Source: Thermoprotei archaeon
Lineage (GTDB): Archaea > Thermoproteota > Thermoprotei_A > Sulfolobales > Ignisphaeraceae
DNA: 5,961 bases
Reading direction: 5' to 3'
Assembly (NCBI GenBank): GCA_003661905.1
Contig: QMXA01000078.1
Span: forward strand, 1-5,961
Under the pieces are notes generated by a model. It did not search any database. It was not told where the DNA came from and saw only the letters and a list, made by a program, of their open reading frames with translations. The stretch's first letter is position 1. Each line of letters starts with the position of its first letter. Shown here piece after piece: positions 1 to 5,444 of the stretch. The position numbers and the translations under genes are program-made.

Positions 1-163
1 ATGGGAATCTAACAATATTTTTCATATAAATAAACCTAACTATTTCACTTCTTCGAAAATTTAGATATATAAATTAATACCAATTAATATAATGTTTATT
101 ACATAGCTGATGAGTGAGAAAAATTTAAATATGTTTGCTTCTTACTTTAGGTGAGGTTTAAAA
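1..163. other. AT-rich intergenic region at left edge, possibly between divergent genes
   Basis: I see no convincing complete gene here. On the - strand an ATG at 25-23 opens a reading frame reading MKNIVRFP before leaving the window. It has a weak AGGT site at 37-34 and a TATA-like TTTATATATC at 73-64, so a divergent gene may start here, but eight codons cannot establish it. On the + strand, frame 2 is open only to a TAG at 62-64 and its translation does not look like a protein tail. The right end holds the promoter of the gene at 164. Confidence 0.35.
117..131 (+). promoter_or_regulatory. Archaeal BRE/TATA promoter of the gene at 164
   Basis: A purine-rich stretch (gagaaaaa) runs into TTTAAATA at 124-131, a good match to an archaeal BRE plus TATA box. 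Transcription starting about 25 nt beyond the box centre would begin near 150-153. That gives a leader of only about 11-14 nt starting at the GGTGAGGT ribosome-binding site (150-157). Assigned from sequence pattern only. Confidence 0.6.
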
Positions 164-433
164 GTGTTATTTGTGGTAATCAAAGAGCTGAATTTTGAGA
201 AAACAAAGGATTTAATTATGACTATGGAAAAACTAAAGCCTGTAGAAGGAGTTAAGATTATTGCAGATTATGTACTAGCTAATGGTAAAGGAGTTGCAAT
301 AATTGAAGCTGAGAGTATAGAAGCAGTCTTTAAGCACCTCGCACCGACGGTTCAATTCTTCAAAAGTCTGGAAGTCTCTCCAGCAATGCCATGTAAAGAA
401 TTGAGAGAAATGGTACGCGAATTATTCAAATAA
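164..433 (+). CDS. Small protein resembling DUF3303 / dimeric alpha-beta barrel family
   Basis: An 89-residue soluble protein with no signal peptide or membrane segment. It opens with a beta strand (LFVVIKEL), then a helix, then a strand pair around GVKIIADYVLANGKGVAIIEA (about residues 29-49) and another helix. This order and the strand-turn-strand with 'G.GVAIIEA' resemble small ferredoxin-like, DUF3303-type proteins. The resemblance is by pattern only and the function is unknown. The GTG start at 164 is chosen because a Shine-Dalgarno site (GAGGT, 153-157) lies 6 nt upstream and a TATA box lies at 124-131. The only earlier start candidates, such as GTG at 151, are in another frame. It is monocistronic and convergent with the gene ending at 518, so nothing nearby suggests a role. 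Confidence 0.75.
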   Translation: MLFVVIKELNFEKTKDLIMTMEKLKPVEGVKIIADYVLANGKGVAIIEAESIEAVFKHLAPTVQFFKSLEVSPAMPCKELREMVRELFK

Positions 434-463
434 TATTGTTAAAATACGATATAAATAGTCTCA

Positions 464-478
464 TTAATTTTTAATTCC
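464..478 (+). terminator. Possible T-rich transcription terminator
   Basis: The run attaatttttaattc contains T5 at 468-472, about 35 nt after the stop codon of the gene ending at 433. T-rich tracts without a hairpin are typical archaeal terminators. The 434-517 spacer separates two convergent genes and holds no other recognisable feature. The - strand gene has no equally clear T run here. Confidence 0.35.
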
Positions 479-517
479 TAAATACTCAATTACTATATCC
501 AACTTAAGTTATTCTAA

Positions 518-847
518 TTAATCTATGTACTTTTCTACTAGTTGTAAAGGTGATGTATCAGCTCTATGTAGAACTACTAATATTCTCTTCGATTCACTCG
601 TTATGTAAGTAATTACTCTACCTCCAGGTACATCTTTTATATCTATGTTCAAAATCTCAACTTGTTGTATGTGAGGTTTTAAGATAGGGAGTATATGTGC
701 ATTGAATAATTCTATTAGACATTTAGAATCAACATCACATTCAAGAAATTCCATAGCATCAGCAGTTATTTCCTTCACGTTGTGATTAGTAACTATGGAT
801 ACCTTAAGCCAGAAACTGCCTTCGGCTTCTGGAATATTGCGTGACAT
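518..847 (-). CDS. Hypothetical protein (109 aa), function unknown
   Basis: I do not recognise this protein. It is soluble, with no signal peptide or membrane helix, and looks like mixed alpha/beta: strand FWLKVSIVT, a central helix around CLIELFNAHILPILKPHI, then strands QVEILNIDI, GRVITYIT and RILVVLHR near the C-terminus. Start choice: ATG at 847 has GGAGAT at 859-854 in Shine-Dalgarno position, and a TATA-like TTTAATAT lies at 887-880. This matches the promoter layout of the neighbouring genes. The frame can be opened at a TTG at 880, adding 11 residues (MIEKVYCGDLC), but that codon overlaps the proposed TATA box and has no ribosome-binding site. It lies downstream of the broken surface-protein gene on the same strand but appears to have its own promoter. 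Confidence 0.6.
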   Translation of the reverse strand: MSRNIPEAEGSFWLKVSIVTNHNVKEITADAMEFLECDVDSKCLIELFNAHILPILKPHIQQVEILNIDIKDVPGGRVITYITSESKRILVVLHRADTSPLQLVEKYID

Positions 848-879
848 ACATAGATCTCCACAATATACTTTCTCTATCA

Positions 880-892
880 ATATTAAACTTGT
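880..892 (-). promoter_or_regulatory. TATA-like promoter of the 518-847 gene
   Basis: On the - strand AAGTTTAATAT places TTTAATAT at 887-880, 28 nt ahead of the GGAGAT ribosome-binding site at 859. This spacing resembles that of the other genes in the window. It implies a leader of about 10-15 nt and supports the ATG at 847 over the TTG at 880. Confidence 0.45.
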
Positions 893-1002
893 CTAATTTA
901 GTTAGTGAAATCAGTAATCAATGTGCTACAATACTTCATCATACTAATTCACCCAGCATATAGTCCGCTCATCAACCTATACCTATTATGCGAAATAACT
1001 TA

Positions 1003-1242
1003 TTAAATAAGTACCTTCTTAAATAATACAACCATCACTATCGCAGTAATTACGGCTATTCCCATTAGAAACTCTATGTCCTTTAAAGATATTGCTTTCT
1101 CAGACTCTAATTTCATTATAGTACTTGGTGTTGCGGTGAATGTAGAGCTAGAAATAGTTCTGGTTATAGGCTTAGGATTAGTAGTTGTAGTAGTTATCTC
1201 ATCCCCAATTACATTATTAGGATAAACCTCGCTATACGCCAA
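1003..1242 (-). pseudogene. C-terminal fragment: Thr/Ser stalk and membrane anchor
   Basis: This frame opens at a TTG at 1242 and ends at 1003. It is in the same frame as the 1336-2070 piece, and the 31 codons between TGA and TTG are also open (IVTTIHWNEENGSWTVSESEK onward), so it is the tail of the same protein. There is no Shine-Dalgarno site ahead of the TTG, where the mRNA reads CCTCC. It contains five consecutive Thr, an NPKP turn, a Ser/Thr-rich stretch (TRTISSSTFTATPST), a short charged segment and a single C-terminal hydrophobic helix of about 17-20 residues. This is the usual stalk-plus-anchor end of crenarchaeal surface proteins. Confidence 0.6.
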
Positions 1243-1316
1243 AATCTTTGGAGGAATAGTCTCTACATAGAGCTTCTCACTTTCACTTACAGTCCATGAA
1301 CCATTCTCTTCATTCC

Positions 1317-1340
1317 AGTGAATAGTAGTAACTATTCACT
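1317..1340. repeat. Perfect 10-bp inverted repeat (4-nt loop) over the in-frame TGA
   Basis: On the + strand AGTGAATAGT (1317-1326), loop AGTA (1327-1330) and ACTATTCACT (1331-1340) form a perfect 10-bp stem. In the - strand mRNA the 5' arm begins inside the GAG codon and contains the UGA (1338-1336) that interrupts the surface-protein gene. The stem is only moderately G+C (6 G+C bases over the 20 stem positions) and is not followed by a T run, so it does not look like a terminator. Confidence 0.75.
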
Positions 1341-2070
1341 CTCCATGTTTTAATGTATCTAGTAAATCCACGATGTTCTTTAGATCATTAGGTTCTAAAA
1401 GCAATACCTTTAGAGATACTAATTTAGAGAGTTCATTAACTAAACAATCTAGAAGTTCGCTCTCATTCTTTACCGCAAATGCAGATACTACATAGTATGT
1501 TCTACTCTTTTCAAATTCTATACCAGGTATTTGTAGTAGCGATGTTCCAAGAGTTTGAAGATTCTCAATGAAATCGGCAGTAATTACTTGTAGACTCATT
1601 ATAACACCATTTGATATGTACGTATATGTTGTCGCTCCTCTCGGCAGCCCAGTATTTACACTTATGTTTATTGAAGTACCTGGCTTATTCAATAATACAC
1701 TAATGAGCCTTAACGAATATTTAGTAATTGGTGTAGGAATCGTTGTGGCGGTAGTTATTGTAGGTGTTGTTTTCTGAGTAATTCTATTCATATTTACAGT
1801 AATTATTATCTTACATGTATTGATATTAAATTTAATATATAATCTCGCCATACTGATTATCTCCACATACTTATAAGGAATAGTATCGTTGATTAACTCA
1901 TGGGTAAAGATACGTGTATTTGGTTCTAGCTCTATAGTCTTTATGACTTGTGTAAAGAATTTATTGTGGCTCCATCTATAGACCTCTCTACCTTCTGAGT
2001 TAAGGAATGCTACATCGATAAGAGGTTCTGTATATTCAATAGTCACTTTTTCTCTTCCCATATTGTACAT
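1336..2070 (-). CDS. Longest intact piece of the surface protein (BsuPI-like domain plus C-terminal domain)
   Basis: This 244-codon open frame would be called as a gene on its own, from ATG 2070 to TGA 1338-1336. I think it is a fragment. The frame is open upstream of the ATG to a TAA at 2205-2203, and the upstream codons supply what looks like the first strand of the BsuPI-like domain (YWRITVGIDMYNMG straddles the ATG). Starting at 2070 would cut the domain and leave no signal peptide for a protein with Thr-rich linkers and sequons. Visible parts are the BsuPI-like region (about residues 8-60, with YRWSHNKFFTQ), the Thr/Pro linker (about 98-115) and an unrecognised domain (about 116-244). 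An AGGA at 2080-2077 could allow internal initiation, so expression of a truncated cytosolic form cannot be excluded. Confidence 0.5.
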   Translation of the reverse strand: MYNMGREKVTIEYTEPLIDVAFLNSEGREVYRWSHNKFFTQVIKTIELEPNTRIFTHELINDTIPYKYVEIISMARLYIKFNINTCKIIITVNMNRITQKTTPTITTATTIPTPITKYSLRLISVLLNKPGTSINISVNTGLPRGATTYTYISNGVIMSLQVITADFIENLQTLGTSLLQIPGIEFEKSRTYYVVSAFAVKNESELLDCLVNELSKLVSLKVLLLEPNDLKNIVDLLDTLKHGE

Positions 2071-2156
2071 ATCAATTCCTACTGTTATACGCCAGTAAGT
2101 TTCGCTAATTGAAAAACCCTCAAGTGCTCCAGAAATTTCAAGAGTAGAATCTATAC

Positions 2157-2324
2157 CTACTTTTTGTAGAGGTATTCTGTAGCAAATTTTGACCCTAGAG
2201 CTTTATCTATATACAAGGTTGTTGAAGTCCCAATTTCTAGTATTTCTTGACTTGCTATACTTATTGAACTCTGTAAAGCAATGATCATGGCTAAAAGAAT
2301 TACTGGAGCTATGCATTTCTTCAT
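2157..2324 (-). pseudogene. N-terminal fragment: signal peptide of the surface protein
   Basis: A 55-codon reading frame starts at ATG 2324 with GGTG 7 nt upstream and ends at TAG 2159-2157. It encodes KK followed by a hydrophobic core (IAPVILLAMIIAL) and a small-residue cleavage region (SSISIAS), a clear Sec signal peptide. After 'YIDKALGSK' the translation turns into 'FATEYLYKK', while the -1 frame continues as 'ICYRIPLQKVGIDSTLEISG', which runs straight into the downstream domain. This is therefore the 5' part of the broken gene rather than an independent small protein. Confidence 0.6.
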
Positions 2325-2355
2325 CTCACTACACCAAAGATATCAATAAATATGC

Positions 2356-2372
2356 TTAAATTAAATCTAAAG
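2356..2372 (-). promoter_or_regulatory. TATA box and ribosome-binding region of the surface-protein gene
   Basis: On the - strand TTTAATTTAA spans 2365-2356, preceded by an A/G/T-rich BRE-like stretch. A start about 25 nt downstream falls at GGTG (2335-2332), 7 nt ahead of ATG 2324. The intact promoter and ribosome-binding site argue that the broken gene was functional recently, or that it is still transcribed. Confidence 0.5.
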
Positions 2373-2393
2373 ATTCGAACATTTAGTTCTCAG

Positions 2394-2900
2394 CTATATT
2401 GGATAGCGTTCACCGAATTTCTCAAGTACCCGATGCTCAAGGATTTTGTACCAATTAGGAACTTCAAGCTCTTTAACCACTCTATCAGGTGTATAGGGTT
2501 TTATATCAAGTACGGGCGTTCCATTGAATAAGTCAAGACCTGATACATAAAGATATCTTCCTTCTCTTCTCTTTAATCTAACAATAGTTAATGCTATGGG
2601 ATTAGGCCTATGTGGAGAGTCAGTACAGAAGACACCTACCTCAGGTACATCATCAATTCTTATACCAAATCTCAATAACCTTCTATGACGAACTTTAAGA
2701 ACTTTTCTTTGCTCTTCAGAAGTTTTGTGTAGAAATGCTAATAGTATTATATGTGAGAAACCTTCAATTCCCTCTAGACCTGTACTGAATTCCTCGAAAA
2801 TTTCTACAACACCGTCAACACCTTCCCAAGAATTCTTAATATCTTCATCAGTGTATTGAGTGTGGACAATACCTATGGGCTTAAGACATATTTTATACAT
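2394..2900 (-). CDS. trmO: TrmO/TsaA: tRNA (N6-threonylcarbamoyladenosine37-N6)-methyltransferase
   Basis: A 168-residue cytosolic protein with the full TsaA/UPF0066 domain. Visible signatures are the opening PIGIVHT (8-14), GIEGFSHIILL (44-54), the family motif TDSPHRPNPIALT (93-105) and the C-terminal LDLFNGTPVLDIKPYTP (122-138). In the characterised bacterial enzyme this beta-barrel fold, not a Rossmann fold, binds S-adenosylmethionine and methylates N6 of t6A at position 37, mainly in tRNA-Thr. The same reaction is inferred here from family membership. Length is normal and no key motif is missing. ATG 2900 is supported by GGGGAT at 2909-2904 and a TATA-like TATTTTA at 2937-2931. It follows mvhD by 85 nt on the same strand but seems separately promoted and functionally unrelated to the Hdr operon. 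Confidence 0.93.
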   Translation of the reverse strand: MYKICLKPIGIVHTQYTDEDIKNSWEGVDGVVEIFEEFSTGLEGIEGFSHIILLAFLHKTSEEQRKVLKVRHRRLLRFGIRIDDVPEVGVFCTDSPHRPNPIALTIVRLKRREGRYLYVSGLDLFNGTPVLDIKPYTPDRVVKELEVPNWYKILEHRVLEKFGERYPI

Positions 2901-2927
2901 AATATCCCCAAGTAACTAGGATATGTA

Positions 2928-2942
2928 CTCTAAAATAATTCT
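2928..2942 (-). promoter_or_regulatory. TATA-like promoter of trmO
   Basis: On the - strand AATTATTTTAGAG contains TATTTTA at 2937-2931, 28 nt ahead of the GGGGAT ribosome-binding site at 2909-2904. The 2901-2985 spacer between mvhD and trmO holds this box and no strong terminator. Some read-through from the hdr operon into trmO is therefore possible. Confidence 0.45.
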
Positions 2943-2985
2943 TAATTCATTACTCTATATAGCTAGGGTATTTGAAATTCATTAG

Positions 2986-3417
2986 CTACATAGTTTTAAT
3001 GTACTCAGCTAATATTAGTCTAGATTTACCTAATTTTGATAACTCTTCAGTCATTTCCCTAATTACTTTAGCTAATTTCTCACCTTCAGCTGCTGATATG
3101 TATTCTAATCGCACTCTTTGAGGCTCTAATCCTAGTGATGTTAATAGATATTTAAGAATTGCAAATCTCTTAGTGCAGAGCTCACTACCTTTCATGAAGT
3201 GGCAGTCTTGTGGATGGCATATAGCTAGGAGAACTCCATCATAACCTGATCTAAGTGCTTCAAGGATCATTGCTGGCGAAATTCTTCCACCGCAGGGAAC
3301 TCTAATAATCAATGCATTAGGTGGGTATTGAAGTCTCATAGTACCTGCTAAATCAGCACCTGCATATCCACAGTAGTTACATGCTATTACTAATATTCGG
3401 GGCTTGGGAAACTTCAT
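2986..3417 (-). CDS. mvhD: MvhD/FlpD-type hydrogenase iron-sulfur subunit (HdrA electron partner)
   Basis: A 143-residue cytosolic [2Fe-2S] protein of the MvhD/FlpD (F420-nonreducing hydrogenase delta) family, which passes electrons from a hydrogenase, formate dehydrogenase or similar module into the flavin of HdrA. Hallmarks: CNYCGYAGADLAG at 13-25 (CxxC), IIRVPCGGRI (37-46, with C42), CHPQDCHF (68-75, close to the methanogen 'CHxGDCHY') and a further C81. The cysteines C13, C16, C42, C68, C72 and C81 include the likely cluster ligands, and I cannot assign which. The C-terminal half is helical. It is the last gene of the hdrB-hdrA-mvhD operon. Its ATG overlaps the hdrA stop by one base (TAATG), with GAGGTG 7 nt upstream, so translation is probably coupled. 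The hydrogenase genes that often accompany it are not visible. Confidence 0.93.
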   Translation of the reverse strand: MKFPKPRILVIACNYCGYAGADLAGTMRLQYPPNALIIRVPCGGRISPAMILEALRSGYDGVLLAICHPQDCHFMKGSELCTKRFAILKYLLTSLGLEPQRVRLEYISAAEGEKLAKVIREMTEELSKLGKSRLILAEYIKTM

Positions 3418-5381
3418 TATCTAGCACCTCTAATAATTGCTGGAATTATTTGTTCATCTAACCAATGCTTTACCTTAATAGCTTCTGCAGGGCATGCAGC
3501 TGAACAGGCTCCACAACCCTTACACATCTCTTCTCTGACTTTAGCTACATATCGCTTCTCCTTCCTTACAAGCTCTATAGCTCCATAAGGACATGCAGCT
3601 ATACAAAGACCACAACCACTACAGAGATCCTCATCTACGACAGCTACCGAAGCTTCAAGCTCTATGACTTTCTTCGAAAGTAGTGCAAGAGCTTTACTAG
3701 CTGCTGCACCTGCCTGAGCAACTGCATCTGGAATATCTTTAGGACCTGAACAGAAACCAGCTATGAAAACGCCATCAACAGCCGTTTCAACTGGGTATAA
3801 CTTAGGGTGTAGTTCGAGAAGGAATCCGTCAGGGCCTCTTGGAATTTTTAGTATCTTCGCTATTTCCTCAGTACCCTTACTCGGTACTACAGCTGCTTCA
3901 AGAACTACAAGATCGACTACAATCTCCAATACTTCATCAAGTACTTGGTCATACACTTGAATTCTTATACTACCATCAGGAAGTTCCTCAATATCCCCAG
4001 GTTTACCTCTGATTAAAATTATTCCCATATCTCTAATTCTCCTATAGAACTCCTCGTAACCTTTTCCAAAAGTTCTCATGTCTTGGTAAATTATGTAAAC
4101 ATCTGTTTTGGGCATGTGTGATTTTATGTACCAAGCATGTTTAACGCCAGCAACACAACCAATACGACAGCAATATGGAACTCCTGCAGTGATATCTCTA
4201 GATCCTACACAGAGAATTATGGCTATTCTCTTAGGTTCTTTACCGTCACTAGGTCTTATTATGTGTCCATGTGTAGGTCCTCTTGGATCTACTAATCTTT
4301 CAAGTTGAAGCCCTGTAATTACATTGGAGTACTTGCCATATCCATAGTCTTTGAGAAATTCTTTATCTATGTAGTCATAGCCTGTTGCAATTATTATTGC
4401 ACCAACATCTATTTCTATTATCTTTTCTTTTTGGTCATAATTTATGGCGTTTGCTGGACATATTCTTTTACAAACTTTGCAAATACCCTTTTGGAAATAA
4501 AGACAGTGATTAGGATCTATTACCGGTACTTTAGGTACAGCTTGTGGAAATGGTATGTATATGGCTTTTCTCTTACCTAAGCCTTCATCAAATTCACTAA
4601 ATGCTCTGCCTGGACACTTCTCAATACACAGACCACAGCCTGTACATTTTTCCTCATCAACATATCTGGGTTTCTTCAATATTTTTACATGGAACTTGCC
4701 AATTCCGCCATTAACTTCTATAACTTCGGAGTATGTCAATAATGTTATATTTGGATGTTGAGATGCTCTAACCATTAATGGTGTTAATATGCAAGGAGAG
4801 CAATCTAGTGTTGGGAATGTTTTATCGAATTTAGCCATTTTACCTCCTATACTTGGCTCCTTCTCAACTAAGTAGACTCTATAACCAGCATCAGCTATGT
4901 CTAATGCAGCTGTAATTCCAGCAATACCAGCACCAATAACTAGAACAGAGGGTAGAACTTCAACTCTTCTTCTTGTTAAGGGTTCAAGTCTTTTCGCTCT
5001 TTCAATACCCATCTCAATAAGTTTAATGGCTTTCAAAGTTGCCTTATCTTTATCACTATGAACCCATGAGCAGTGTTCTCTAATATTAACCATCTCCAAT
5101 AAATAGGGACTTAGCCCTGATCTCTCAAGAACTCTTCTAAAAGTCTCCTCATGCATTCGAGGTGAACAAGCTGCAACAACAACTCTATTAATTCTGTATT
5201 CCTTTATATCTTTCTCAATAAGCTCTTGGCCAGGATCAGAACACATATATATGTAATTCCTAGCAATTACAACTCCAGGTATTTTCGATACATACTCAGT
5301 AACTCTTTCAACATCAATAACACCTGCTATATTAGTTCCGCAGTGACATACGTATACAGCTATTCTCGGTTCTTCAGACAT
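3417..5381 (-). CDS. hdrA: HdrA: FAD/iron-sulfur bifurcating subunit of heterodisulfide reductase-type complex
   Basis: A 654-residue cytosolic flavoprotein of methanogen-type length. In order: an N-terminal HdrA domain with VCHCGTNIAG (11-20) and further cysteines C47, C72 and C104; a thioredoxin-reductase-like FAD domain with GAGIAG (150-155), VEKE (172-175) and SIGGKM; and C194/C197 just after. A ferredoxin insert follows (CTGCGLCIEKC at 246-256; C293, C301, C304, C308), then the second FAD half, ending with VFIAGFCSGPKDIPDAVAQAG (538-558). The C-terminal dicluster ferredoxin has Cys at 587/590/593/597 and 620/623/626/630. By family knowledge the FAD splits electron pairs from MvhD between ferredoxin and HdrBC. 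No selenocysteine UGA occurs; all positions are Cys codons. ATG 5381 has GGGGGT 6 nt upstream and an in-frame stop (5417-5415) above it. Its length and MvhD partner distinguish it from the shorter sulfur-oxidation HdrA. Confidence 0.96.
   Translation of the reverse strand: MSEEPRIAVYVCHCGTNIAGVIDVERVTEYVSKIPGVVIARNYIYMCSDPGQELIEKDIKEYRINRVVVAACSPRMHEETFRRVLERSGLSPYLLEMVNIREHCSWVHSDKDKATLKAIKLIEMGIERAKRLEPLTRRRVEVLPSVLVIGAGIAGITAALDIADAGYRVYLVEKEPSIGGKMAKFDKTFPTLDCSPCILTPLMVRASQHPNITLLTYSEVIEVNGGIGKFHVKILKKPRYVDEEKCTGCGLCIEKCPGRAFSEFDEGLGKRKAIYIPFPQAVPKVPVIDPNHCLYFQKGICKVCKRICPANAINYDQKEKIIEIDVGAIIIATGYDYIDKEFLKDYGYGKYSNVITGLQLERLVDPRGPTHGHIIRPSDGKEPKRIAIILCVGSRDITAGVPYCCRIGCVAGVKHAWYIKSHMPKTDVYIIYQDMRTFGKGYEEFYRRIRDMGIILIRGKPGDIEELPDGSIRIQVYDQVLDEVLEIVVDLVVLEAAVVPSKGTEEIAKILKIPRGPDGFLLELHPKLYPVETAVDGVFIAGFCSGPKDIPDAVAQAGAAASKALALLSKKVIELEASVAVVDEDLCSGCGLCIAACPYGAIELVRKEKRYVAKVREEMCKGCGACSAACPAEAIKVKHWLDEQIIPAIIRGAR
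3425..3430 (-). promoter_or_regulatory. Shine-Dalgarno site of mvhD inside the hdrA 3' end
   Basis: GAGGTG on the - strand lies within the last codons of hdrA, 7 nt ahead of the mvhD ATG at 3417. With the TAATG stop/start overlap it fixes the mvhD start and allows coupled, near-stoichiometric translation of the two partner subunits. Confidence 0.7.
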
Positions 5382-5387
5382 AATTAA

Positions 5388-5408
5388 ACCCCCATGTGTT
5401 TCGGGGGT
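5388..5408 (-). promoter_or_regulatory. GC hairpin enclosing the hdrA ribosome-binding site
   Basis: In the 63-nt hdrB-hdrA spacer, ACCCCC (5408-5403) can pair with GGGGGT (5393-5388) on the - strand mRNA across a 9-nt loop. The GGGGGT arm is also the hdrA Shine-Dalgarno site (anti-SD match with one G-U, 6 nt before ATG). Pairing would hide the site. Nothing resembling a TATA box is seen in the spacer, so hdrA is probably co-transcribed with hdrB. Confidence 0.5.
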
Positions 5409-5444
5409 AGTTTCCTAAGAACTTCACGGTTAAGGACCCTCTTT

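Larger units (their letters stand above)
1003..2324 (-). pseudogene. Broken gene: secreted, membrane-anchored surface protein with BsuPI-like domain
   Basis: Read through two disruptions, this is a single protein of about 440 residues. In order it has a signal peptide (MKKCIAPVILLAMIIALQ...), then a BsuPI-like beta domain with the hallmark VYRWSHNKFFTQ and a following LEPNTR strand. A Thr/Pro linker follows (QKTTPTITTATTIPTPIT), then an unrecognised alpha/beta domain, a Thr/Ser-rich stalk and a C-terminal membrane helix (FLMGIAVITAIVMVVLF) ending in Lys residues. N-glycosylation sequons (NDT, NIS, NES, NGS) fit an outside location. Disruption 1: the N-terminal frame stops at TAG 2159-2157, and adding one A to the A4 run at 2187-2190 restores the frame. 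Disruption 2: TGA at 1338-1336, after which the same frame stays open for 110 codons, including stalk and anchor. TATA (2365-2356) and GGTG (2335-2332) precede the ATG. It could be a decayed gene, an assembly error, or a recoded gene. The native target is unknown. Confidence 0.7.

Noticed and set aside
63..92. AT-rich near-repeat (two ATTAAT units around 73-88) as an operator
   Set aside because: ATTAAT is self-complementary and common in such AT-rich spacer DNA. The arrangement has no further symmetry and no regulator gene is adjacent.
1336..1338. UGA read as selenocysteine
   Set aside because: Selenocysteine use in archaea is known from a few methanogen lineages and some Asgard archaea, and in archaea the SECIS lies in untranslated regions. 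A Thr-rich surface protein is an unlikely selenoprotein, and the hairpin lacks recognisable SECIS features.
1317..1340. Inverted repeat as an intrinsic terminator or insertion-element end
   Set aside because: The stem is moderately AT-rich, has no downstream T run on either strand, lies inside a continuous reading frame, and has no matching partner repeat or transposase nearby.
1568..1777. + strand open frame with a very hydrophobic C-terminal end (VIGVGIVVAVVIVGVVF), resembling a small membrane protein
   Set aside because: It is exactly antisense to the Thr-rich linker of the surface protein; antisense of Thr/Ile/Ala codons gives Val/Gly/Ile. It has no Shine-Dalgarno site or promoter.
4305..4580. 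+ strand open frame rich in Tyr/Phe/Ile, resembling a membrane protein
   Set aside because: It lies wholly antisense to hdrA, opposite the region after the ferredoxin insert. The composition is the antisense echo of Lys/Glu/Ile codons, and the - strand reading is unambiguous HdrA. The same holds for the + strand frames at 3763-3960, 4108-4308, 4555-4761 and 5557-5766.
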